Shown in pieces: positions 56,624-64,000 of a stretch of 64,000 nucleotides of DNA. A program made the translations under genes and the position numbers. This DNA is from Moniliella sp. 'wahieum' (Eukaryota; Basidiomycota; Moniliellomycetes; Moniliellales; Moniliellaceae). Positions within the stretch are counted from its first letter, which is position 1; each line of letters begins with the position of its first letter. The notes under the pieces are model-generated. The model worked only from the letters and a program-made list of their open reading frames with translations. It did no database searches and was not told the DNA's origin. The DNA lies in contig RSEE01000028.1 in assembly GCA_003971905.1 (NCBI GenBank), positions 124,001 to 188,000 on the forward strand. Reading direction: 5' to 3'.

Positions 56624-59600
56624 GAACTCGCGGGCAACCAGGACATCCAGTCTCGTCACGACTCGGGCGCGGATCCTAGCATCTGGAAGGATCTCAGGGT
56701 ATTCAAAACCCTCAAGCCCAGCAACCGCTCAATCGAAATCGCTGATGGAAAACATATTAAAGCCAGTGGACGCGGAACATGTAGCATCGGTATCAAGTGT
56801 ACCGACGGCAAATGTATCCATGTAGACCTACCCGGCAGTCTATACGTCCCCGGCATAGCAAGCAATCTCACGAGCGTAGCGCAAATAAGTGACGCAGGCC
56901 ACGCATCCTGGTTCGCCCCCCACCGAAAAGGTATCTGGTTAAATGACAAGCATGGCAAATATCACCAAATCGCGGATTCCTCATACAAGCTGAACATCGT
57001 CCCGAAACCGACACCCACAAACGAACACGCGGCCAAAGCTGCCGTCGCCACCCAACACACCGCAGCCAACACCATCGAGCACGTCATGTACGTTCACCAA
57101 CAGTACAACCACGCCGCGCTAGACCTACTCCCGACACTAACCGCCAACGCGCGAGCGAGCCTCCGCGTCAGCCCTGCCCAAATCCGACGCATCCGCCCCT
57201 TCTGGCATTGTCCCACCTGCACAAAAGCTCTGGCCAAAGCGCCCAGCCACCCTTCGCGCCACGGCCGCCGCATTTCGGAACGTCCTTTCGAAGTACTGCA
57301 CGCCGACGTAGTCGACCTCCCTCGCATCACTGGCATGGGACATGGATACGCCCTGGTCGCGGTTGATGACTGGAGCCGTTACACCTTCGCTGTTCCCCTA
57401 AAGACGAAAGGACAAGCCACGGCGGAGCTGAAAAAACTCATCACCCGCGAGCAACGCATCGGAAAGGACCGTCTGCTTCGCATCTTGAAGACAGACAATG
57501 CCCCCGAGCTCACCAGCGCACTCCGTCCGTTCCTTGAATCCGAAGGTATCACGACGGAAACCACCATACCAGGCCAAAGTCAATCAAATGGGGTGGCCGA
57601 GCGAGCCATCCAGGCAATCACCACACGCGCGCGCCAACTCATCATCGCCTCGGGCCTCCCGACATCAAACTGGTGGCAGGATGCCTTGCTGGCAGGGTGC
57701 TGGACGCACAACCTCATGCCACCGACATCTCCACGCCAGGGCACACAATCTCGGGCTGAGCTGTACAAGGGGTCACCCCCACCGCTGCCAATGCACGCCT
57801 TCGGATCCTTGGCGTACCTTCACCTGGCCCAGGACCAACGTGACCATAAGCTCAGTCCGCGGGCTGTCGAAGCCATGCTCGTCGGGTACGACGCAGGTCG
57901 AGGTACAAAGGGTTGGCGCTGGGCTGTGTACGACCCGTCCATGGGCACGTTCCGATCCCAATGGGCAAAACCATACAAGTGGACCCAGCGCCAATACCAC
58001 GAGGTTTTCCCCGACCGCTTTCCGCCTGACGTATCTCGCTTCCCCGCTCAACCCCTGCCTGACAGAACTATGACTGACACTGAAACCAAAAAGGGAGAAG
58101 AAAAAATGAACAAAATTGAAGTTGCAAATCCCAACACACCACCGAGAATCAACACTGATACTGACGCGACCATCGCAAGACAAAACGACACCCATCCAAC
58201 CACCCCCACCACCAGACGGTACCCCGCCCGGACCCACCAGCGCCGTTTTGACCTTGACTGGGCACAGCTCCCCGTAGCGGACGACCCTCATGATGGTGAC
58301 TTCCACGCACACGCTGCCGCGCTGCCTCCGGTTCCCCTCCCTGACGGTAGTCGTAGTCCTGCGATCGGCCTACGCTTCCCACTGCCCGACACTGCCCTGC
58401 CCGCGTACAGCGACGGTCTCCATCCGCCTGAATACAAGGCGATGATCGCCCTTAGCGAGCCAGGGCCGCACGAGCGCATCCAGCTCACCAAGGACGGAGT
58501 ACCTGTTGCACCCAAGACAATGAAGGGCCTCCAATCACACCCCTCATTCGAACCAGTGCTGGAGGCGATGCGCACGGAAATCGACACCCTAGCCCGCTAC
58601 GGCACATTCGAAGTCGTCACGCCCCCTCCAGACGCGCAGCTGCTGATTGGTCTGGCGCATCAACACCAAAACGGACGCGGACGGAAATTTCCTACGCTAC
58701 CGAGCCCGTCTCGTTGGCCGGGGGCCACCAGCAGGATGCTGACACATGGGGACAAACATTCGCCCCTGCCGTGCGCACTCCTGCCATCCTCAGCCTTATC
58801 GCCCTTGCTGGAAAGTTCGGCCTCCACCTCTTCACTGCTGATGTGCACTCTGCCTATTTGAACGCTCCCCTCACGGAAAAAGTGTACCTCCGCCCACCCC
58901 CATTCTTTCCCGAGGAAAAAGGCAAGGTCTGGCGTCTCCGGAAAAGCCTATATGGCCTCCACCAATCCGGCGCAAACTGGGCGGTATTCATCCGTGACTT
59001 GCTCCGCGGAGACATGGGTTTTGTACAATCTCTGGCTGAGCCGTGCTTGTTCATCCGACCCCGTAAAGGCGACACGGTCCTCCTTGCCGTGCACACCGAC
59101 GATCTTCTCATCGCCTGCACGTCTCACGCACGCTACGATTCCTTCCTCACTGAGATCAACACCCATATCGAGGTGCGGGGAAACGGCCCCCTACACTACC
59201 ATCTTGGCTGCCAGTACGACACCATAAACGGGAAACTGTACCTTAGCCAGCCAAAATTCATTGAGGAATCCATTGCCAAACATGAGGTTCCGCCACCCCT
59301 GGTTATGGGCCTCCCCCACCCCAGCAAGATGATCCCCGCGCGCACCGACCCCGAACCGCCCGCACTGCCCGCCGAGAGACGCGACTACAAGCCAAAGTAG
59401 GATCTGGGCTGTGGGCTGCCCGCATGTGCCGCCCTGATGCGCTGTTCGGCATCTCAGCTCTAAGCCGAGCAACTGCCGATCCCTCCAAGGCCCACCGCGC
59501 TGCGGCAACAAACTTCCTCCGCTACCTCTACGGTACCAAGGGCTACGGTCTCCGACTAACACCCGAGCCTAACGCACCCGCTCTCGCGCTATACACGGAT

Positions 59601-60095
59601 GCCGACCTGGCTGGAGACCCTGACCAATGGCGTTCCACGTCGGGATGCCTGCTTTTCGTCTACGGGGTTCCAGTGTCCTGGAGGAGCGTGCGTCAACCCA
59701 AGAGCGTCACCAACACTGCTGCGGCCGAATATACGGCGGGATATGAGGGCCTCATTGATGCGAACTACGTTAAAAACATCTTACTGGAGCTCGGTGCCAT
59801 CACCTCAGACGAGCCCATACACTGGTACTGCGACAACATGGCGGCACTTGCCTTGGCCGAAAAAGTGGGCAGCACGGGCAAACTACGTGAGCTGAACATC
59901 CGGTACCACAACGTACGCCAGCATGTCGACTCGGGCGAAGTCAAAATCGCGCACATTGCTGGAAACGAGAACCCGGCCGACATCCTCACCAAACCAGCCA
60001 CTAAGGTCTCACTCCTGGCCAACTTGCCTCGCCTCAAGCTTGAGGACGTTACAACCTTCCATCGTACTGAGACCTCTGGCCAGCGGGGGTGTTGA
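56624..60095 (+). CDS. Copia pol polyprotein: protease, integrase, reverse transcriptase, RNase H
   Basis: It follows gag in the same frame after the TAG. The aspartic protease motif is HDSGADPSIW (about 56657). The pre-integrase zinc finger has HQQYNHA and HCPTC (about 57100-57220). The integrase core shows HADVVDL, TDNAPEL and GVAERAIQ, giving D, D and E. Reverse transcriptase starts near 58560 and continues after slips near 58650 and 58720 with TWGQTFAPAVRTPAILSLIA, DVHSAYLNAPL, the KSLYGLHQSGANW box and the catalytic VHTDDLLIA. RNase H follows a slip near 59390 with YTDADLAGDPDQWRSTSGC and the conserved AAAEYTAGYEG. It ends at TGA 60093-60095, four bases inside the 3' LTR. The element could be functional if the slips are sequencing errors. 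No separate ORF for an envelope is seen. Confidence 0.92.
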
Positions 60096-60300
60096 CCACC
60101 AGTGGTCTAGAGCCCATCGGCCTTCAGTGACACGTGGCCCGATCCACACAGTGCACCGGGGCAGTGAGTTCCGACCCTTCCACGGGTTTCCACTGGCCTC
60201 CAGGCCAGGAGCCTATCAAGGCCCATAGCTCTAGCTCTCCTTAGCTCTTGAATGCCATCTCCATCGACCATCGCCAGCATCGCTAGCTAGGCCTGTGACA
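60090..60300 (+). repeat. 3' LTR of copia element
   Basis: Identical to the left LTR over all 211 bases by eye. It is preceded by the purine-rich CAGCGGGGG at 60081-60089, the probable polypurine tract. Confidence 0.93.
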
Positions 60301-60305
60301 CGCCC
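60301..60305. other. Target-site duplication, right copy
   Basis: CGCCC, matching 55029-55033. Confidence 0.85.
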
Positions 60306-60625
60306 GAACGGATCCGAACAGTGGCAGTACGACGGTGACGCGGTGACGGGGGTTAAAATTTGGTTCTCGTGATGCATGATGCGTTATGAGATAGATCGAT
60401 GGGGCTCTTCTCCATGTTGGGAGGAGGCTTGGGGATCCACTGGGGAGCTTCTGTGGGGTTTAAGTGACGTGTGTGATGTAACACCTATCTCCTGCGCCAC
60501 ACATTATTGCACTTCATTTGTCGCAATGTGGTGTGCGGGGACATGGGGACAACGGTAGCCGGTAGGCGCCGACTACTCAGGCAGGGTATGGAGTACTGGG
60601 GTACTGCGGAGAGGAGAGTGCTGGC

Positions 60626-60659
60626 TTACCGGTTACCAGTTACCAGTTACCAGTTACTG
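60626..60659. repeat. Heptanucleotide tandem repeat (ACCAGTT)n
   Basis: TTACCGGTTACCAGTTACCAGTTACCAGTTACTG contains three exact ACCAGTT units with a variant at each end. Confidence 0.8.
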
Positions 60660-60844
60660 AGGCTACGATCTTAGTGTGGCGCGCGGCTGAGAGAGATGAG
60701 CCTCATCGCTGAGCAAGGACTAGGTTAATTTCGAAGAGGCGATTGATCGAGGTGATCAAGGTGATCGATGATCGGGCATCATGCACATCATGCATCATGC
60801 ATGCATCGTGTGGCTGGCTGGTTGGGTGCGGGGCGCGGCTGCTG

Positions 60845-60874
60845 ATACATGATGCATGATGCATTATGCATGAT
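60845..60874. repeat. Cluster of TGATGCATGATG words
   Basis: Overlapping copies, ATACATGATGCATGATGCAT followed by TATGCATGATGA. A second cluster lies 40 bases upstream at 60779-60807 in the complementary sense (CATCATGCATCATGCATGCATC). Confidence 0.75.
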
Positions 60875-61527
60875 GACTGATGCTGACGCTGAACCCCTGC
60901 TGCGTGTCCGATTCCCCCGACGACGGCACTGCACGGCGCTGCCCGACGGGAGCCAATCATTGGCACACTCAGCCACTCGGCCAGCTGAGATCGGAGAGTG
61001 TCATCGACATCGATCATCATCTCGATCATCGACCACCAATCGTCTACACCTTCTGTCCTTCCGCGGCACCACCGGCACCAGCCAGCTACCCCGGAGAACT
61101 TCAGTCTAGAAGGAACATTGCCCTACGCCACTTGCAACATTCAGCTGGCGATCCCTTTAGCCCCGGTGTGGCGTACGTCTCAGAGAGGCCCCACCTGCCA
61201 CATCACCCTCCCACTCCATCAGTCTCCGCCCCACCCCACGCCCCCTCTCCGATCGGCCAGACACGCCCCTCTCCCTATCGCCTCTCTCCCTCTCCCCCAT
61301 CTCCTGCCCCTTCCGTCCCCGCCAGCCAGCCACACCTCACTTCTCACACCTCCCAAAACCCAATCTGGACCCCCAGCAGCACAGTCACCAGTCACCACCA
61401 GCCACCTCTCCCCTGCTCGCCTCCGTACTCTCCCAACTCTGGAAGATCATCGGTATACACACTATACCCATCCATGCGGTATACACTCTATACCCGTCCA
61501 TGCGCTGGGGCCACCCTCCCCCCCTCA

Positions 61528-61533
61528 TATAAG
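61528..61533 (+). promoter_or_regulatory. TATA-like box before cyclin gene
   Basis: TATAAG about 90 bases upstream of the start at 61623, following a pyrimidine-rich tract. Supported by position and motif only. Confidence 0.35.
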
Positions 61534-61622
61534 CCCTGCCCTCTACTCGCTCTCTCTTTACTGTTGCTGCCTTCATCTCCCCCGCACCTTTCCCCTCTCC
61601 AGACGGCAGCAAGTGCCTAGCC

Positions 61623-63152
61623 ATGATGGCAACCACCGTCTCCACAGCCCCCTCCGCTATCCTTCGTCCATCGCTCGTGCGCAGAGCACTACACAAGCGC
61701 AGCGCCAGCCTCGGCGCCCTCATCAGTACCGACAGCTCTTCTTTCGCCTCTTCCTCCGCTGCTGCGTCCACTGCCGTTTGTACGAATGCTGCGATGTCCG
61801 CCATCGCATCTGCCTCCAACCAACAACCCGCACGCACTTCGGATTCTGCTCCGACAATCACTCCGTCTTCCTCCAAAGAAGAGGGCCGCAGACCCCGTGA
61901 CCCTTACTATGGCTTTGCTTGTACGTCCCTATTGATTCCAGAATGTAGAATACCGCGCTCTGAACGTCTGAAGAAGACGCGTCGTCGCGACCAAAGAGAC
62001 TAATCTTACCTACACTTTTGGATGACCCTGTGCAGACATGTCGGGTTTGTCTGAGCGGTTTATCACCCTTCTTTTTGGCTGCTCCGGCCCAAGTTGTGAT
62101 AGGCCGCCTGCAACACAGGAACCGACATCGGCAACACAGTTGGCCACCCCACCACCGCTGGCGTCCTTTGTTGCCTATGCGCTGTACCGGACTCGTCTGC
62201 CAAACGAATAAGCTACCAAGCTCTTTACCTCCTAATGCGGCTTAAGCAGTACTTCCCCAATGCGCGCGGAAGCAATGGACACTCTTTGTACATCACTGCA
62301 CTCATGCTGGCAAGCAAGTCTCTGTGCGATGACACCTACAGCAACAAGAGTTGGACCATCGTCGGTCAGGCCTTTCTCTCTCGCTCAGCTCAACCACATG
62401 GAGCGCGAACTGCTTGGCTTTCTCAATTACAACGTCAACGTTGACCCCCCGAGTTGCGTGCCTTACCAACGCAATCACCAACCCCACCATTGATTTGGCG
62501 CAATACCTCTACTTTGCTTGCATTGCGCATCAACCGTCCCTCTGCCAATACCACTCTCTGTGCCTCACCCTCCGCCCGGAACCCTACCAGGGCAGCATAC
62601 GAGCCCCATTGCCTCCCAGCGGATTCCCGTCACAGCTTGGACCATAACCCAGGCAGGGAAGGGCATGTCTCAATTCAAACTGAGACGGCTTCGTCTGGAG
62701 CAGCGCGAAGAACCTCTGCTGAATCCTGGGTAATGGAAGGGCAGGGGCCTCAACGAGGTGCATGCCTTTCCACGCTCTCGGCCACGTCGAACCAAGAAAC
62801 TGTGCCCGTCCGGGGGGTAGACAAAATCCCTTCCGTCGCCATGTCAACAGTGCGCTGTGAACCGTATCCAGTGACGACTGCACCCTACCCTATGCCGACA
62901 CACAACATCCCTTGGTCCACAAGAACAAGTGATGAGTTAAGCATCTCGGATATGCCGCGTCTTTCGTGCTCCTCGGAGGCTAGCACAACATCGGAATTGA
63001 CCGCGCTCGAGATGCCATCGTCTCCGTCCTCTTCGTGGAATCACGGAATGGTTCCAGAGCTACAGGGGCCACAGGACACATGCGTGGATGCCACCCCCCA
63101 CTCGCACAATGCGTTCCGCCAAGTGGCCACGAGGCTTGTCCCTGCCTCTTGA
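61623..63152 (+). CDS. Pcl-type (Pho80-like) cyclin
   Basis: A cyclin of the group that binds the Pho85 kinase, acting in cell-cycle entry or polarity (family knowledge). The N-terminal 95 residues are Ser/Ala/Thr-rich. An intron at 61921-62035 (GTACGT...CAG, branch-like ACTAAT) joins DPYYGFA to MSGLSERFITLLFGCSG. The cyclin box follows: LASFVAYALYRTRLPNE, ALYLLMRLKQYFPNARG, LYITALMLASKSLCDDTYSN followed by KSW, LNHMERELLGFLNYNVNVDP. The C-terminal 200 residues are disordered with SISDMPRLSCSSEASTTSEL and end LVPAS at TGA 63150-63152. Slips near 62120, 62210, 62365 and 62450 break the frame in the cyclin box and are probably errors. The start could also be the next ATG, three bases downstream. 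Confidence 0.9.
61921..62035 (+). other. Intron in cyclin gene
   Basis: GTACGT donor after codons for YYGFA, CTGTGCAG acceptor, 115 bases, with GACTAATC as a likely branch site about 30 bases upstream of the acceptor. Confidence 0.75.
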
Positions 63153-64000
63153 TGCACTTCCTGTACACTATGCCTGTAGGCTATACTCTCTTTTTCATCT
63201 CTTAATTTTCCCTTTAATCTCCGCGGCTCCCCTGTTGTTGCATCCACGTGTTGCTCCATGTACACCACATGTATGCCACCCTCTTTTACGCTCTCTGTGT
63301 CCTGGGGGAGGCGCATTTGAAATGCGACTTCCTCACAATACCTTTCGTAAGGACATATGCTGTGGGAGGCTATTGGCGCCGTTCCTCTTTCCTCTGTTGC
63401 ACCATTTCTCGTGGGGAGCTTGCATTTTCTCCTCGCGTTGATTGATCCCCTTGACTTTTGAGGCCGTTGTAATCTATCTATCCTCTGTTCTCACCCTATA
63501 CGTTCTTCCACACAACAGGTCCACAGGTTGGAGAGAGGCTGATATGCATGGTAATAGAGACGCTAAGGGTCGCACCTCATCCGTCGTATATTATGTGTTG
63601 TTGATGGAGGGGCGTTTCTTCCGTACGTTCAACTTCATATACCACCACCCTTCCACAACTTATAACATAACAACGGATGCTGGTGGGGAGGCGCGGGGAT
63701 AGGGGATTCGGTGACGCGCGGATTCTATTTTTGTAGCAGACATTGGCGGGGATATAAGTTGGACCTTATGTGCTTTTGACAAAGCGGCTATTAGTGACGC
63801 GTGACGCCAAACGATCGGACACTAAGAGAGGATGGTGGAGAACTCGCTATATTGCTCGCTATTATAATCATCGGTGGCCGGCTACCCCGGCTACCCACGG
63901 AGAGTTAGCGACTGATTTCTTGTTTTTTCGTTGGCGGCCACAAGGCCATCTCCACACCACACCACACCATATGGCAAGTGGAACTGCCTGGAACTGCTCT
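63153..64000. other. 3' region after cyclin gene, no gene seen
   Basis: 850 bases to the window edge. It is T-rich directly after the cyclin stop, as in a 3' UTR. No frame with recognisable content. Near 63789-63805 there is a GTGACGCGTGACGCC word like those in the other gaps. Confidence 0.45.

Larger units (their letters stand above)
55034..60300 (+). mobile_element. Complete Ty1/copia LTR retrotransposon
   Basis: A 5,267-base element with 211-base identical LTRs (TGTTG...TGACA), 5-bp target duplication CGCCC, and gag, protease, integrase, reverse transcriptase and RNase H in copia order. The identical LTRs show recent insertion. The same strand is used throughout. The coding region is interrupted by one in-frame TAG between gag and pol and a few one-base slips. 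Confidence 0.95.
60306..61622. other. Repeat-rich intergenic region upstream of cyclin gene
   Basis: 1.3 kb. It contains a period-7 ACCAGTT array (60626-60659), TGATGCATGATG-type words at 60370-60382, 60779-60807 and 60845-60874, and GATCGATGATC words near 60750 and 61005-61035. The last 500 bases are pyrimidine-rich promoter-like sequence. No gene seen. Confidence 0.55.

Noticed and set aside
60880-61900. Two plus-strand frames of 246 and 300 codons before and over the cyclin start
   Set aside because: Pro/Ser/His-rich readings of a pyrimidine-rich promoter. The cyclin reading from 61623 leads into a conserved domain and they do not.

Overview
This window is nuclear DNA of a fungus. The evidence is short spliceosomal introns (about 70 to 115 bases, donors GTACGT, GTAAGT or GTGAGT), an intron-containing initiator tRNA, fungal gene families (a Psr1-type phosphatase, an Spt23/Mga2-type regulator, a Pcl-type cyclin, Pol I subunit Rpa12, mitochondrial ABC transporter Atm1) and a Ty1/copia retrotransposon. 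Moderate to high GC, roomy intergenic DNA and the style of Ras and Psr1 suggest a basidiomycete, possibly near the smuts, but this is inference and no species is claimed.

Layout. 1-439: 5' part of an unidentified gene on the minus strand. 1152-2228 (-): phosphatidylinositol synthase. 2526-3360 (-): unidentified spliced gene. 3861-5873 (+): NLI/FCP1-type phosphatase. 7253-10574 (+): cytosolic isoleucyl-tRNA synthetase. 12196-14297 (+): acetyl-CoA synthetase. 14651-14735 (+): initiator tRNA-Met with intron. 15298-17593 (-): Atm1. 18326-20091 (+): arylsulfatase. 20.1-23.6 kb: repeat-rich gap. 23625-28280 (+): large disordered protein with a conserved-looking N-terminal box. 28.3-31.9 kb: second repeat-rich gap. 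31887-32886 (+): short-chain dehydrogenase. 33277-35065 (-): secreted GH20 hexosaminidase, convergent with it. 35.1-38.3 kb: gap. 38317-40654 (+): disordered protein. 40913-41695 (+): splicing factor Syf2. 42950-43870 (-): casein kinase I pseudogene. 44150-44591 (+): Rpa12. 46163-50478 (+): Spt23/Mga2-like membrane-anchored regulator. 52008-52750 (-): Ras GTPase. 55034-60300: complete copia element with identical LTRs and a 5-bp target duplication. 61623-63152 (+): Pcl-like cyclin.

The genes form no cluster or pathway. They are mostly housekeeping functions: lipid, translation, transcription, splicing, Fe-S export and signalling. Two features dominate a careful reading. First, nearly every conserved gene is broken by one-base slips, mostly at homopolymers and inside family-invariant motifs, while the flanking protein stays perfect. 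This looks like uncorrected long-read consensus error rather than biology, so the CDS spans below are loci and not continuous frames. Second, the intergenic DNA is built from a small vocabulary of short palindromic or near-tandem words (TGATGCATGATG, GTTACYA-type heptamers, CTCAGATCTGAG, GATCGATGATC) scattered between unrelated genes. No CRISPR array, secondary-metabolite cluster or clearly new multi-gene system was found.
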